Shown here one piece after another: positions 46,945 through 58,884 of a stretch of DNA of 64,000 nucleotides. Each line of letters begins with the position of its first letter. Position 1 is the stretch's first letter. The stretch covers positions 1,550,001 to 1,614,000 of the forward strand of contig NZ_CP081001.1 in the NCBI RefSeq assembly GCF_029590555.1, in the 5' to 3' direction. Under the pieces are notes generated by a model, which was not told where the DNA came from, did no database searches, and saw only the letters and a list, made by a program, of their open reading frames with translations. This stretch comes from Sphingobium sp. V4. GTDB lineage: Bacteria; Pseudomonadota; Alphaproteobacteria; Sphingomonadales; Sphingomonadaceae. A program made the translations under genes and the position numbers.

Positions 46945-49059
46945 TCAGGCGTCGACCAATGCCCCTTGCGCCTTCTGCTTCGCGCGGAAGGCGTGGAGGA
47001 GGGGTTCGGTGTAGCCGCTGGGCTGCTCGACGCCCTCGAACACCAAGGCACGGGCGGCCTGATAGGCGAGGCTCTCCCCTTCCCGGCCGCTCATCGGCTG
47101 GTAGAGCGGATCGCCTTCATTCTGGGCGTCGACCTTGGCGGCCATGCGGGCCAGCGCGGCGTCGACCTGATCGGGCGTGCAGATGCCGTGCAGCAGCCAG
47201 TTGGCCATATGCTGCGAGGAGATGCGCAAGGTCGCGCGGTCCTCCATCAGGCCGATGTCGTGGATGTCGGGCACCTTGGAGCAGCCGACGCCCTGGTCGA
47301 CCCAGCGGACGACATAACCCAATATGCCCTGCGCATTGTTGTCCAGTTCCTGCGCGATTTCCTCCTCGGAGAAGTTGCGGCCGACCGCGACCGGGATGGT
47401 CAGCAGCTTGTCGAGCGGCGCGACACCCTCCGCCGTGCGCTCCGCCTGACGGGCGAAAACGTCGATGCGGTGATAATGGGTCGCGTGCAGCGTCGCGGCG
47501 GTGGGCGAAGGCACCCAGGCGGTGTTGGCGCCGCTCCGGGGGTGGCCGACCTTCTGCTCCAGCATGTCGGCCATGCGATCGGGCGCGGCCCACATGCCCT
47601 TGCCGATCTGCGCCCGGCCCGACAGGCCGCAGGCGAGGCCGATCTGGACGTTGCGATCTTCATAGGCGGCGATCCAGTCGCTCGTCTTCATCTCGCCCTT
47701 GGGGATCATCGGCCCGGCCTGCATCGACGTGTGCATCTCGTCCCCGGTGCGGTCGAGGAAACCCGTGTTGATGAAGACGATGCGGTCGCGGACGGCATGG
47801 ATGCAGGCGGCGAGATTGGCCGAGGTGCGGCGTTCTTCGTCCATGACGCCGACCTTGATCGTGTGGCGGGCGAGGCCCAGCATGTCCTCGATCGCGTCGA
47901 ACAGGCGGTTGGTGAAGGCGGCTTCCTCCGGCCCGTGCATCTTGGGCTTGACGATATAGACGCTGCCCGCGCGGCTGTTGCCGCCGTCGCGCGCCAGATC
48001 ATGCATGGCGATCAGGCTGGTGACGATGCCGTCCAATATGCCTTCGGGCGCTTCGTCGCCATCGGGCAGACGGATGGCCGGGTTGGTCATCAGATGCCCG
48101 ACATTGCGGACGAACAACAGGCTGCGGCCCGGCAGGGTGAAGCTGCCGCCGTCCGGCGCGGCGTAGGCGCGGTCGGGGTTGAGGGCGCGGGTCATCATCC
48201 TGCCACCCTTCTCGAACGTGTCGGTCAGGTCGCCCTGCATCAGGCCCAGCCAGTTGGCGTAGGCCGCGACCTTGTCCTGCGCATCGACGGCCGCGACCGA
48301 GTCTTCAAGGTCACAGATGGCGGTCAGGGCGGATTCGAGGATGACGTCGGCGATGCCCGCCGGGTCGGTCGCACCGATCGGGTGGGTAGGATCGAAGACG
48401 ACTTCGATATGCAGGCCGTTATGACGGAACAGCTTGCCCTTGGCGCTGGTGCCCACGAACTGCAACGGATCGGCGAGGATGATGTCGTCGCTCGACAGGT
48501 CAGCCCAACTGCCGGTCGCCAGCGGGATCGCATCGTCGAGGAAGACCTTGGCCCAGGCGATGACCTGTGCGCCGCGGGCGGCGTCATAACCATTTCCCGC
48601 CGCCGCGCCGGGAATGGCGTCGGTGCCGTAGAGCGCGTCATAGAGGCTGCCCCAGCGCGCATTGGCGGCGTTCAGCAGGAAGCGGGCGTTGAGGATGGGG
48701 ACGACCAGCTGCGGCCCGGCCATGCGGGCGACTTCATCGTCGACATTCTCGCTGCCAATGGTGAAGGGCGCGGGTTCAGGGACGAGATAGCCGATCCCAC
48801 GCAGGAAGGCCTGATAGGCCTGGCCGTCATGCGGCTGACCCTTGCGCTGTTCGTGCCAGCTGTCGATCTGCGCCTGAAGCGTATCGCGCTTGCGTAGCAG
48901 GGCCGCGTTTTCGGGAGCGAAGCGGGCGAAGATGGCGGCGGCGCCGGCCCAGAAGGCGTCGGGCGCGATGCCAGTACCGGGTAGCGCGCGGCTGTCGATG
49001 AAATCGGCCAATTGCTCGGCGACCTGGAGGCCGGCTTTGTCGATCATGCGGTCGGTCAT
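46945..49059 (-). CDS. glcB: Malate synthase G
   Basis: 704 residues from ATG 49059, which has AGGAG 6 bases upstream; in-frame ATGs at 49062 and 49074 are alternatives. Family stretches include [20 protein letters not shown] at the start, [56 protein letters not shown] and the catalytic Asp region near [14 protein letters not shown]. It condenses glyoxylate with acetyl-CoA to malate. A LysR gene diverges from it; isocitrate lyase is not in the window. Confidence 0.96.
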   Translation of the reverse strand: MTDRMIDKAGLQVAEQLADFIDSRALPGTGIAPDAFWAGAAAIFARFAPENAALLRKRDTLQAQIDSWHEQRKGQPHDGQAYQAFLRGIGYLVPEPAPFTIGSENVDDEVARMAGPQLVVPILNARFLLNAANARWGSLYDALYGTDAIPGAAAGNGYDAARGAQVIAWAKVFLDDAIPLATGSWADLSSDDIILADPLQFVGTSAKGKLFRHNGLHIEVVFDPTHPIGATDPAGIADVILESALTAICDLEDSVAAVDAQDKVAAYANWLGLMQGDLTDTFEKGGRMMTRALNPDRAYAAPDGGSFTLPGRSLLFVRNVGHLMTNPAIRLPDGDEAPEGILDGIVTSLIAMHDLARDGGNSRAGSVYIVKPKMHGPEEAAFTNRLFDAIEDMLGLARHTIKVGVMDEERRTSANLAACIHAVRDRIVFINTGFLDRTGDEMHTSMQAGPMIPKGEMKTSDWIAAYEDRNVQIGLACGLSGRAQIGKGMWAAPDRMADMLEQKVGHPRSGANTAWVPSPTAATLHATHYHRIDVFARQAERTAEGVAPLDKLLTIPVAVGRNFSEEEIAQELDNNAQGILGYVVRWVDQGVGCSKVPDIHDIGLMEDRATLRISSQHMANWLLHGICTPDQVDAALARMAAKVDAQNEGDPLYQPMSGREGESLAYQAARALVFEGVEQPSGYTEPLLHAFRAKQKAQGALVDA

Positions 49060-49078
49060 CATCTTCTCCTGCACATTT

Positions 49079-49112
49079 CCTGTTCGTCGTTCCCGCCTGC
49101 GCAGGGACGACG
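49079..49112. repeat. REP-like palindrome in the glcB/lysR intergenic region
   Basis: GTTCGTCGTTCCCGCCTGCG is followed by CAGGGACGACGATAATG, an imperfect palindrome similar in wording to the repeats at 46847 and 62642. It lies between glcB and its divergent LysR gene. Confidence 0.45.
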
Positions 49113-49197
49113 ATAATGCTGGAAAGTGTTTACGCGATTCCTATTATGTCGTGTAGACGCTATTATGCGAATACAGTCATTCCTATGGTGAACGAAT

Positions 49198-50121
49198 ATG
49201 ATGGATCCCGACCATGAATTGTTCGTGAGCATAGTGGACGAGGGCGGGCTGGCCGCAGCCGGGCGGCGGCTGCATATATCGCCAGCCATGATGTCCAAGC
49301 GGCTGGCGCGGCTGGAGGAGCGGCTGGGCGCGAAGCTCGTCCATCGCACCACGCGGCGGCTGGCGCTGACGCCGGCGGGCGAGCGGCTCCATACCGACCT
49401 GCGTGGCATATTGGCGGCGCTGGAAGAGGCCGAGCGGCGGGTGTCGGGCGCGTCGGCGGTGGCGAGCGGGCCGCTGCGCATCACGGCGCCGACCTCCTTC
49501 GGGCGGATGCATCTCGCCCCCTACCTCCAGCGCTTCATCGACGCGCATCCCAAGGTTGAACTCAGCATCGACCTGTCGGACGATTTCGCCGACCTGATCG
49601 AAAGCCGCGCGGACCTCGCCATCCGCATCACCGCCGATCCGGGGCCGGGGCTGACAGCGAAAAGGCTGGCGACCAACCGGCGCATCCTGTGCGCCGCGCC
49701 CGCCTATCTGGAGCGGTTCGGCGTGCCGGAGACGATCGCGGACCTGAAGGAGCATCGCCTGCTGGCAGCGGAAGGCCAGATGCCCTGGCGGCTCGTCGGG
49801 CCGAAGGGGCCGGTCCCCGTCGAGGGACGCAGCCATGTCCGCACCAACAGCAGCGAACTGGTGCGCGAACTCGCGCTGGCCGGCGGCGGCATCGCGCTGC
49901 GATCGCTCTGGGACATCAGCGACGCGCTGGCTCGATGCGCCGTGCGGCAGATATTGCCGGCTTATGAGGGGTCGAGCGATGTAGGCCTGTTCGCGGTGAC
50001 GCTGCCGCAGGCCAATCCGCCCCGCGCCATCACGGCCTTCGTCGAATTTCTTGTCGGACTATATGCCCCGACGCCACCCTGGGAGCTATCGGCGGTTGCC
50101 CTAGCGAAACGCAGTCATTAA
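49198..50121 (+). CDS. LysR-family transcriptional regulator
   Basis: 307 residues. Winged HTH at the N-terminus (LFVSIVDEGGLAAAGRRLHI, ISPAMMSKRLARLEERLGAK, LVHRTTRRLALTPAGERLH), then the two-lobed effector domain (GPLRITAPTSFGRMHLAPYL). Subgroup wording fits LysR regulators of oxidoreductase or organic acid genes. Divergent from glcB and 10 bases before the malic enzyme gene; control of these two genes is a likely but unproven role. Tandem ATG codons at 49198 and 49201. Confidence 0.93.
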   Translation: MMDPDHELFVSIVDEGGLAAAGRRLHISPAMMSKRLARLEERLGAKLVHRTTRRLALTPAGERLHTDLRGILAALEEAERRVSGASAVASGPLRITAPTSFGRMHLAPYLQRFIDAHPKVELSIDLSDDFADLIESRADLAIRITADPGPGLTAKRLATNRRILCAAPAYLERFGVPETIADLKEHRLLAAEGQMPWRLVGPKGPVPVEGRSHVRTNSSELVRELALAGGGIALRSLWDISDALARCAVRQILPAYEGSSDVGLFAVTLPQANPPRAITAFVEFLVGLYAPTPPWELSAVALAKRSH

Positions 50122-50131
50122 GGCGCATCGC

Positions 50132-52399
50132 ATGGACGATAACACCCGCCGCGCCGCCCTCGACTATCACCGCTATCCGCAGCCCGGTAAGCTCCGCATC
50201 GAGCCGACCAAGCGCATGGTCAACCAGCGCGACCTGGCGCTGGCCTATTCGCCCGGCGTCGCCGCGCCCTGCGTCGAGATCGCCGCCGATCCCGACAAGG
50301 CGATGGACTATACCGCGCGCGGCAACCTGGTCGCCGTCATCTCCAACGGCACGGCAGTGCTCGGCCTGGGCGCGATCGGCGCGCTGGCGTCCAAGCCGGT
50401 GATGGAGGGCAAGGCCGTCCTCTTCAAGAAATTCGCGGATATCGACGTGTTCGACATCGAGGTCGATACCACCGACCCCGACAAGTTCGTCGAGGCCGTC
50501 GCGCTGCTGGAGCCGACCTTCGGCGGGATCAACCTGGAAGACATCAAGGCGCCCGAATGTTTCGCGATCGAGGCGCGGCTGAAGGAACGGATGAATATTC
50601 CGGTCTTTCATGACGACCAGCATGGCACCGCCATCGTCGTGGCCGCCGCCGTGCGCAACGCACTGGTGTTGCAGGGCAAGACGCTGGCCGACGCGAAGCT
50701 GGTGACGTCTGGCGCGGGTGCCGCTGCGCTCGCCTGCGTCGACCTGCTGGTATCGATGGGCCTGCCGGTCGAGAATGTCACCATGACCGACAAGGACGGC
50801 GTCATCCATGCTGGCCGCGAGGGCATGTTGCCCAACATGGCGCGCTATGCCCGCACCACCAATGCGCGCACCCTGCCCGACGTGCTCCCGGGCGCGAACC
50901 TGTTTCTGGGTCTGTCCGCGCCGGGCGTACTGAAGCCCGAATGGCTGCCGCTGATGGCGCCCAACCCGCTGATCTTCGCACTGGCCAACCCGGAGCCGGA
51001 AATCCGCCCGGAGGCTGCCCGCGAAGTGCGCCCGGACGCGATCATCGCCACCGGCCGGTCCGACTATCCCAACCAGGTCAACAACGTCCTGTGCTTCCCC
51101 TATATCTTCCGCGGCGCGCTGGACGTCGGCGCGACGCAGATCAACGAGGCGATGAAGGTCGCCGCCGCCGACGCCATCGCCGGCCTCGCCCGCAAGCCCG
51201 CTCATGACAGCGTGGCGCAGGCCTATGGCGGTCGCAAGCTGGTGTTCGGCGCAGACTATATCATCCCGACCCCCTTTGATCCGCGCCTGATCGGCGAGAT
51301 CGCCGTCGCGGTCGCCAAGGCGGCGATGGACAGCGGCGTCGCGAAGAAGACGCTGGACCTGGACGAATATAAGCGCAGCCTGGCGCGCCAGAGCACCCGA
51401 TCGGGCCAGTTGATGCTGCCCGTGTTCGAGGCGGCGCGCGGCAGCGCCTGCCGCATCGCCTATGGCGAGGGGGAGGATGAACGCGTATTGCGCGCGATAC
51501 GCGACGCGCTGGACGAAGGCATCGTCCGTCCGACCATCATCGCGCGCCGCCGCATTCTGGCGCAGAAGCTGCCGGAAATGGGGCTGAACCTCGACCTCGA
51601 CAATGATGTCGAGGTGATCGATCCCGAAACCGATCATCTGGTGATGGGCGAACTGGTCGAGGCCTATCGCGCGGTCGCTTCGCGCCGTGGCGTGCCGGCC
51701 GACGAGATTTTGCGCCATGTTTACCGCCGCCCGACCATCACCGCCGCCCTGCTGCTGCGCACCGGGCGGGTCGATGCCGCGCTGGTCGGCGGCCGATCCG
51801 AATATTGGGGCCAGGTCGAACATGTGCTGCGGATCATCGACCGGGTGCCCGGCCACAGCCGCGTTTACGCATTGTCGGGACTGATCCTGGACGCGGGCGC
51901 GCTCTTCATCACCGACACCCATATGGTGCCGGACCCGACGCCCGAGCAGATCGCGGAAATGACGCTGGCGGCTTCGGCCGAATTGCAGCATTTCGGCCTT
52001 GCGCCGCGCGCGGCATTGCTGTCGCATTCCAATTTTGGCGCATCGCACACCGACAGCGCGCGCAAGATGCGCCGGGCGCTGAAGCTGGTCCGCGAGGCTG
52101 CGCCGGAACTGGCGGTGGATGGCGAGATGCATGCCGATGCGGCCCTGAGCCAGGCGTTGCGCGAGCGGTTGATCCCCGATTCCCGCTTCGAGGGACCGGC
52201 CAACCTGCTGGTCATGCCCAATCTGGACGCGGCGAACATCACGCTGACCGCCCTGTCGGCCGCCTCCAGCTCGCCCACGGTCGGGCCGATGCTGATGGGC
52301 CTGACGAAGCCGATCCATGTGCTGACGCCCGGCGTAACGTCGCGCGGCATCCTGAACCTGACCGCGATCGCGGCGGCGGAAGTGGCGCGGGAAGGCTGA
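50132..52399 (+). CDS. maeB: NADP-dependent malic enzyme with phosphotransacetylase-like domain
   Basis: 755 residues. N-terminal malic domain ([40 protein letters not shown]), NAD(P)-binding domain with [20 protein letters not shown] and [19 protein letters not shown], then from about 430 a PTA-like domain ([20 protein letters not shown] to [19 protein letters not shown]) that lacks transacetylase activity in studied cases. Converts malate to pyruvate and CO2. Together with malate synthase next door it would drain glyoxylate-derived malate to pyruvate or supply NADPH. Confidence 0.95.
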   Translation: MDDNTRRAALDYHRYPQPGKLRIEPTKRMVNQRDLALAYSPGVAAPCVEIAADPDKAMDYTARGNLVAVISNGTAVLGLGAIGALASKPVMEGKAVLFKKFADIDVFDIEVDTTDPDKFVEAVALLEPTFGGINLEDIKAPECFAIEARLKERMNIPVFHDDQHGTAIVVAAAVRNALVLQGKTLADAKLVTSGAGAAALACVDLLVSMGLPVENVTMTDKDGVIHAGREGMLPNMARYARTTNARTLPDVLPGANLFLGLSAPGVLKPEWLPLMAPNPLIFALANPEPEIRPEAAREVRPDAIIATGRSDYPNQVNNVLCFPYIFRGALDVGATQINEAMKVAAADAIAGLARKPAHDSVAQAYGGRKLVFGADYIIPTPFDPRLIGEIAVAVAKAAMDSGVAKKTLDLDEYKRSLARQSTRSGQLMLPVFEAARGSACRIAYGEGEDERVLRAIRDALDEGIVRPTIIARRRILAQKLPEMGLNLDLDNDVEVIDPETDHLVMGELVEAYRAVASRRGVPADEILRHVYRRPTITAALLLRTGRVDAALVGGRSEYWGQVEHVLRIIDRVPGHSRVYALSGLILDAGALFITDTHMVPDPTPEQIAEMTLAASAELQHFGLAPRAALLSHSNFGASHTDSARKMRRALKLVREAAPELAVDGEMHADAALSQALRERLIPDSRFEGPANLLVMPNLDAANITLTALSAASSSPTVGPMLMGLTKPIHVLTPGVTSRGILNLTAIAAAEVAREG

Positions 52400-52439
52400 A
52401 CTTAACCTTTCGCCGCTACGCTGCCGCCTGAACGGAGGC

Positions 52440-53138
52440 ATGAGGAACGTAATGGCGGGTTTGTTGAAAAGCGTTGTGGCCAGGCTGGCGCCCAAGCTGG
52501 CGGTCGCGCTGCTGCTGGGCGGTGGCGCGCTGCTGACGATGCAGTGGATCGACCGGCCGGCGGCAAGCGATGCAACCCCGGCTGAACTCGCCGCCGAGAA
52601 AACCGCGCCAGCCCCCCCTCCGACCAAGCCTGCCGAACGGCGCAGCGACCAGCCGATGCACGTCGATCCCCGCGCGCTGGCGGTGAAGCGCGTGCTGCGG
52701 ATCGACGGCCCGTTCCGCCATGGCGACTATGTCTGGGACGAGAAAGGCGCACCGGCCACAGGGCCGGTGGTCATCACCGTGGACCTGAAGGCCGAAACGC
52801 TGTCGGTGTTCCGCGCCGGCTACGAGATCGGGGCGGCGGTCATCCTCTATGGCGCGACCGACAAGCCAAGCCCACAGGGCGCCTTCCCGATCACGCAAAA
52901 GGACGCCGACCATGTGTCCAACCTCTATGACGCGCCCATGCCCTATGCGCAGCGGCTGACCAGCGACGGCGTCTTCATCCACGGCAGCGACGTCGAATAT
53001 GGGCGCGGCACTCATGGCTGCATCGGCGTGCCGGTCGCGTTCGCGAAAAAGCTGTTCGGCGTGACGAAACTGGGCGACATCGTCGTCATCACCAATGGCA
53101 AGATGCTGGACGTGAGCAAGGCGCAGATTGGCGGTTGA
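52440..53138 (+). CDS. L,D-transpeptidase (YkuD domain)
   Basis: 232 residues. An N-terminal membrane anchor (LAVALLLGGGALLTMQWID), a Pro/Ala-rich linker, then the YkuD catalytic domain (VVITVDLKAETLSVFRAGYE) with the signature HGSDVEYGRGTHGCIGVP holding the His and nucleophile Cys. Such enzymes form 3-3 cross-links in peptidoglycan or attach proteins to it. The ATG at 52452 (MAGLL), with AGGA upstream, is an alternative start. Confidence 0.92.
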   Translation: MRNVMAGLLKSVVARLAPKLAVALLLGGGALLTMQWIDRPAASDATPAELAAEKTAPAPPPTKPAERRSDQPMHVDPRALAVKRVLRIDGPFRHGDYVWDEKGAPATGPVVITVDLKAETLSVFRAGYEIGAAVILYGATDKPSPQGAFPITQKDADHVSNLYDAPMPYAQRLTSDGVFIHGSDVEYGRGTHGCIGVPVAFAKKLFGVTKLGDIVVITNGKMLDVSKAQIGG

Positions 53139-53199
53139 CGTCAAGAGGCCGAAGCGGTGCATCTGCCCGTCCCTTTCCTCCGGCCCGACGAGTCGCACG

Positions 53200-53913
53200 A
53201 TGACCTCCCCTGCCTCCGATCCTGCCGCGCCCGGCCACCCGCTCGACCATCCGGTCTGGCACAGCCTGAGGTCCGGCTGGTCCGCGCTGGCGGAAGGCGA
53301 CGCGCTGGCGATGCGCCTGCACACGGAACACGGGCCCTTTGCCGCGACGGCAGGCCAGGAACTCGCGGCCCTGCGCCCGCTGATCCCGGCGGACGGCGAA
53401 TTATGGCTGGTCGGCCGGGACGCAGCGGCGACGGCGCCGCCGGACATCCATGTCGCGCGGACCGCGCTGCTGGCGCAGATGGTCGCGCCGCGCGTGACCG
53501 CCGCGACCACCACCCTGCCCGACTGGGTCGTGCTGGGCGAGGAGGATGCGTCGACCATGCTGGAGCTGGCGCTGCTGACCAAGCCCGGCCCCTTTCGCCC
53601 CCTCACCCACCGCCTCGGCCGCTTCATCGGCGTGCGGGAGGGCGGCCGGCTGGTCGCGATGGCCGGCGAACGGATGCGGATGCCGGGCTTCACCGAAGTC
53701 AGCGGGGTCTGCACCCATCCCGACTGGCGCGGACGCGGCCTGGCCGGCGCCCTGATGCGGGTGGTGATGCAGGCGATGCTGGATCGTGGCGAAACGCCCT
53801 TCCTTCATGCCTATGCCGCGCATGACCGGACGATCGCGCTTTACCGGACCCTGGGCTTCGAGGTGCGCGCGCAGCTGCCGATGATGGTCGTGACGCACCC
53901 GCCCGCGAACTGA
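53200..53913 (+). CDS. GNAT-family N-acetyltransferase
   Basis: 237 residues. The C-terminal half has the acetyl-CoA motifs: GEASVCTHPDWRGRGLAGAL-like reading VSGVCTHPDWRGRGLAGAL (motif A, R-x-x-G-x-G/A) and ALYRTLGFEVR near the end. The first half (LDHPVWHSLRSGWSALAEGD) fits the FR47-like group. Substrate unknown. ATG 53200 chosen; the open frame starts earlier within the transpeptidase gene. Confidence 0.88.
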   Translation: MTSPASDPAAPGHPLDHPVWHSLRSGWSALAEGDALAMRLHTEHGPFAATAGQELAALRPLIPADGELWLVGRDAAATAPPDIHVARTALLAQMVAPRVTAATTTLPDWVVLGEEDASTMLELALLTKPGPFRPLTHRLGRFIGVREGGRLVAMAGERMRMPGFTEVSGVCTHPDWRGRGLAGALMRVVMQAMLDRGETPFLHAYAAHDRTIALYRTLGFEVRAQLPMMVVTHPPAN

Positions 53914-54053
53914 GAGCGAGCGGCCGGATGCCAGCACATCCCCCCTCACCCGGCTTCGGCCAGGCAGCAAGCTGAGAAGCCTGCGCATCCCTCTCCCTCA
54001 AGGGACAGGGGTTGATGGGCCTCAAACACGGCCTGCCGCACTCACGCACGAAA

Positions 54054-54081
54054 GAGGCCGGCGGATCGCTCCGCCGGCCTC
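54054..54081. terminator. Terminator-like hairpin downstream of groL
   Basis: GAGGCCGGCGGA (54054-54065) pairs with TCCGCCGGCCTC (54070-54081) around a TCGC loop. On the minus strand, 55 bases after the groL stop, it is followed by TTTCG, so it is a plausible end for the groESL transcript. Confidence 0.75.
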
Positions 54082-54105
54082 GTTCTTATCCCATGGGGCA
54101 TGAGA

Positions 54106-54123
54106 CCCCAGCCTGCGCTGGGG
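54106..54123. repeat. Short GC palindrome next to the groL end
   Basis: CCCCAGC and GCTGGGG flank a 4-base loop (54106-54123), between the groL stop and the stronger hairpin. A dispersed type of palindrome in this genome; it may add to termination. Confidence 0.4.
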
Positions 54124-54135
54124 TGACGCTTCGCG

Positions 54136-55785
<1,650 letters not shown>

Positions 55786-55907
55786 TCACCTTCTTTGAGA
55801 ATTGCAAAATATGCGAAGTTCACACCGTTGCAGGTGTCGGAATTCCGCGAAAAAATCAGATTTCTGCCCGGTTCGCAGCTTAGCCAATGAGGCCAAGTCC
55901 GCTGGCG

Positions 55908-56195
55908 TTAGCCAACAATACCGAGAATGTCCGATTCCTTCATGATGAGCAGGTCTTCGCCATCGACCTTGACTTCGGTGCCCGACCATTTGCCGAACAA
56001 CACGCGATCGCCAGCCTTGACGTCCAGCGGCGTCACCTTGCCGTCTTCGGCCTTGCTGCCGGTGCCGACGGAGACGATTTCGCCTTCCTGCGGCTTTTCC
56101 TTGGCGGTGTCGGGGATGATGATGCCACCGGCGGTCTTCTCTTCCGCTTCCACGCGGCGGACGAGAACACGGTCGTGCAACGGACGAAATGCCAT
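55908..56195 (-). CDS. groS: 10 kDa co-chaperonin GroES
   Basis: 95 residues. [20 protein letters not shown] and the mobile loop ([20 protein letters not shown]) that contacts GroEL, then [20 protein letters not shown]. First gene of groESL. Its promoter region carries a CIRCE operator and a sigma-70-like promoter. Confidence 0.99.
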   Translation of the reverse strand: MAFRPLHDRVLVRRVEAEEKTAGGIIIPDTAKEKPQEGEIVSVGTGSKAEDGKVTPLDVKAGDRVLFGKWSGTEVKVDGEDLLIMKESDILGIVG

Positions 56196-56304
56196 GTTGA
56201 TTGCCTTTCCCTAGCGTCTTGGGATCAGATGGGCGAGAAGGACGCCGGGTTCATGCCCCGAAATGCCTTTTTCACCCTTCCTTCTCCCGATGAACTCTTC
56301 GTTG

Positions 56305-56331
56305 TTAGCACTCCCTGATGAAGAGTGCTAG
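56305..56331. promoter_or_regulatory. CIRCE operator (HrcA site)
   Basis: TTAGCACTC (56305-56313), 9-base spacer, GAGTGCTAG (56323-56331): the CIRCE inverted repeat with a single departure from the consensus TTAGCACTC-N9-GAGTGCTAA. It lies between the groES start and its promoter, so HrcA should repress groESL. Confidence 0.97.
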
Positions 56332-56337
56332 CGGCGT

Positions 56338-56366
56338 GAATATGGAAAAGTCGTTTCTCGGGTCAA
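56338..56366 (-). promoter_or_regulatory. groESL promoter
   Basis: On the minus strand TTGACC (56366-56361) and ATATTC (56343-56338) are separated by 17 bases, directly upstream of CIRCE. This is the expected position for the housekeeping promoter; no sigma-32-type promoter is obvious. Confidence 0.7.
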
Positions 56367-56573
56367 GGGTGGAATCGCAGAAAAATTTTCCACCCCTGTC
56401 TGTGGCCGTTCGCCGCGCTCCATAGCTCCGCGCGCGACGCGGGTCACGAGGTCCGCGACGGGATGGGCGGATATTGCGGCTGTTCCGGATTCCCCCGATC
56501 TGGAGTATCATCGCAGACAGGGCGCGGCAGCGTGCAAGACGCCCGTAAGGCCGGCATTCGGCGGGAGAGGATA

Positions 56574-57008
56574 ATGAGCTACGCGACGATCCTTGTGGCC
56601 GTGGACATCGACAATCCGGCGCTGGCCCACGCCGCCATGGCCAGCGCGGCGGAGGTTGCCGGAGCACAGGGGCTGGTCCACATCCTCTATGTGCGCCATC
56701 ATCTGCCGACCCGCTATTCCGCCCTGCTCGCCAGCGATTTCGACGAACGCGAGGGCGCTGAAGCGCGTGCCCACATGAAGGCATGGGCGGATGAGACGCG
56801 ACTCGATCCGGCGCGGACCCGGTTCGTCACCCATCGCGGGCGGGTGCGCGACGAAGTGCTGAACGAGGCGGAAAGCTGCAAGGCCGACCTTATCATCCTC
56901 GCCTCGCACCAGCCCTCGCTCGTGTCCCGCCTGCTCGGCTCCAATGCGTCGGCCATCGTCCACCAGTCGCCGATCAGCGTTCTGGTGGTGCGGGTCGGCG
57001 AGAAATAA
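56574..57008 (+). CDS. Universal stress protein (UspA family)
   Basis: 144 residues. MSYATILVAVDIDNPALAHA is the Usp start; the nucleotide-loop region near the end reads ASHQPSLVSRLLGSNASAIV, close to the G-2x-G-9x-G(S/T) ATP-binding pattern but altered. SPISVLVVRVG closes the fold. GGGAGAGG lies upstream of the ATG. Divergent from groESL; stress-linked role by family only. Confidence 0.9.
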   Translation: MSYATILVAVDIDNPALAHAAMASAAEVAGAQGLVHILYVRHHLPTRYSALLASDFDEREGAEARAHMKAWADETRLDPARTRFVTHRGRVRDEVLNEAESCKADLIILASHQPSLVSRLLGSNASAIVHQSPISVLVVRVGEK

Positions 57009-57095
57009 TCACGCGGCGGCGGGCGACACTCGGTTGCGGGCGGCAAGGCCGCTTCCTACCTGCGGGCGAGAACGCAATTTCGGAGCCACGCCCGC

Positions 57096-57965
57096 ATGAC
57101 CGACAGCTATACCCCGCCCAAAGTCTGGACCTGGGACAAGGAGAGTGGCGGCGCCTTCGCCAATATCAATCGCCCGATCGCCGGGCCGACCCATGACAAG
57201 GCGCTGCCGGTGGGCAAGCATCCCTTCCAGCTCTATTCGCTCGCCACACCCAACGGGCAGAAGGTGACGATCCTGCTGGAGGAATTGCTGGAGGCGGGTA
57301 TCACCGCGGCGGAATATGACGCCTGGCTGATCCGCATCGGCGAGGGCGACCAGTTTTCTAGCGGCTTTGTCGAGGTCAATCCCAACAGCAAGATCCCGGC
57401 GTTGATGGACCATAGCACGTCCCCGCCCCAGCGCGTGTTCGAATCCGGCGCGATCCTGCTCTATCTGGCCGAGAAGTTCGGCAGGTTCCTGCCGACCGAC
57501 CCGGCCGGGCGCACCGCGGCGCTGAGCTGGCTGTTCTGGCAGATGGGCAGCGCGCCGCTGCTGGGGGGCGGCTTTGGCCATTTCTTCGCCTATGCGCCCG
57601 AAAAATACGAATATCCGATCAACCGCTATGCGATGGAGGTGAAGCGGCAACTGGACGTACTCGACCGCCATCTGGCGGAGAATGCGTATATGGCCGGGAG
57701 CGAATATTCGATCGCCGACATCGCCATCTGGCCCTGGTATGGCGGGTTGGTGCTGAACCGGGCCTATGAAGCGGCAGAGTTCCTGGACGCGCGGAGCTAC
57801 GGCAATGTGCTGCGCTGGGCCGAGCAGATCGACGCCCGCCCGGCGGTGAAGCGCGGCCGCATGGTCAACAAGGCGAACGGGCCGCTGGAGGAACAACTGC
57901 GCGAACGCCATGACGCCGGCGATTTCGAGACTAAGACCCAGGACAAGCTGGAGGGGGCGCAGTAA
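57096..57965 (+). CDS. yghU: Glutathione-dependent disulfide-bond oxidoreductase, YghU type
   Basis: 289 residues. The long N-terminal part (PPKVWTWDKESGGAFANINR, PIAGPTHDKALPVGKHPFQL) is characteristic of YghU/YfcG-like GSTs. Thioredoxin domain: YSLATPNGQKVTILLEELLE with Thr-Pro-Asn at the GSH site, and VNPNSKIPALMD. Helical domain: GSEYSIADIAIWPWYGGLV. In E. coli YghU has disulfide reductase activity and binds two GSH. Confidence 0.95.
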   Translation: MTDSYTPPKVWTWDKESGGAFANINRPIAGPTHDKALPVGKHPFQLYSLATPNGQKVTILLEELLEAGITAAEYDAWLIRIGEGDQFSSGFVEVNPNSKIPALMDHSTSPPQRVFESGAILLYLAEKFGRFLPTDPAGRTAALSWLFWQMGSAPLLGGGFGHFFAYAPEKYEYPINRYAMEVKRQLDVLDRHLAENAYMAGSEYSIADIAIWPWYGGLVLNRAYEAAEFLDARSYGNVLRWAEQIDARPAVKRGRMVNKANGPLEEQLRERHDAGDFETKTQDKLEGAQ

Positions 57966-58035
57966 GCGTTGCGCATCTGGCGGAGGGTCGCTTCAGGTGA
58001 GGACTTGGAGCGGCCATTTTTGGACACATCCACAT

Positions 58036-58130
58036 CCGTTGGCGCTGAGCCTGTCGAAGTCCCATTTTCTCTTTCAAGCCTTGCGTCTGGAAGAAGAAGT
58101 GAAGCCCTTCGACAAGCTCAGGGCGAACGG
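58036..58130. repeat. Inverted repeat element (sphingomonad extragenic palindrome)
   Basis: GCTGAGCCTGTCGAAG (58044-58059) and CTTCGACAAGCTCAGGGCGA (58108-58127) are near-complementary arms with about 45 bases between. This motif (CCCTGAGC-x-TGTCGAAG) is a familiar dispersed extragenic repeat in sphingomonad and other alphaproteobacterial genomes. It lies between yghU and the SDR gene. Confidence 0.65.
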
Positions 58131-58168
58131 GAGTCGGAAAACCGGAACGTCGCCTAGCTACGCCGCCC

Positions 58169-58780
58169 TCAATAGCCCACAGTGAACCGCGCGCGGCTGT
58201 GCCGGGGCGTCTCGATTTCGTCCGCCATGGCGATGGCATAGTCGGCATAGGAGATGCTGCTGTTGCCGTCGGCGTCGACCAGCAGTTCGTCCCGACCGAG
58301 GCGAAAATGTCCGGTGCGGTCGCCGACGAAGAAATAGGCCGAGGGCGAGAGGAAGGTCCAGTCGATGTCGTCCACCCCGCGCAGATAGTCTAGAAAGGCC
58401 GCGCCCTTGCCGGCTTCGGCCCGGTAGGCATCGGGGAAGTCCGGGGTGGTGATGAGCGCGACGCCCGGCGCCACCTCCAGGCTGCCGGCGCCACCGACCG
58501 CCAGATAGCGCGGCACGCCCGCTGCCCGCACCACGCCGACCAGCGAAGCGGGATCGGTGTCGGAGAACATCACCGCGCTGACCACCACGTCATGGCCGCG
58601 AATCGCTTCGGCGAGCGCGGCGGGATGATTGACGTCGCCCGCGATCGCGGTGACGCCTTCGGCCTCGACGGCGTTTTCGGGATGGCGCGAAAGGGCGGTC
58701 ACCCGATGCCCGCGCCGCGCCAGTTCCGTGCTGATTTCCCGGCCCGCACGGCCGCTGCCGCCGATGATCGCTACCTTCAT
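58169..58780 (-). CDS. NAD(P)-binding oxidoreductase (atypical SDR, NmrA/YwnB type)
   Basis: 203 residues. MKVAIIGGSGRAGREISTEL gives a Rossmann G-x-x-G-x-x-G motif; ISYADYAIAMADEIE and PRYLAVGGAGSL are typical of the NAD(P)H-binding YwnB/BVR-B group. No catalytic Tyr-x-x-x-Lys, as expected. An HxlR regulator gene diverges 105 bases away, a common pair for redox- or aldehyde-responsive reductases. Confidence 0.88.
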   Translation of the reverse strand: MKVAIIGGSGRAGREISTELARRGHRVTALSRHPENAVEAEGVTAIAGDVNHPAALAEAIRGHDVVVSAVMFSDTDPASLVGVVRAAGVPRYLAVGGAGSLEVAPGVALITTPDFPDAYRAEAGKGAAFLDYLRGVDDIDWTFLSPSAYFFVGDRTGHFRLGRDELLVDADGNSSISYADYAIAMADEIETPRHSRARFTVGY

Positions 58781-58884
58781 GGCTGATATCCTGTATGGTT
58801 ACTGATGGAAACCAGATAGCGATCAGGCTATCAGGGCGACAAGAAGGCACTTTGCCGTCACCTGGTTACGCCAAGGATACCGAC

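Noticed and set aside
50030..52627. An 865-residue minus-strand frame opposite maeB
   Set aside because: Antisense shadow caused by high GC at third positions.
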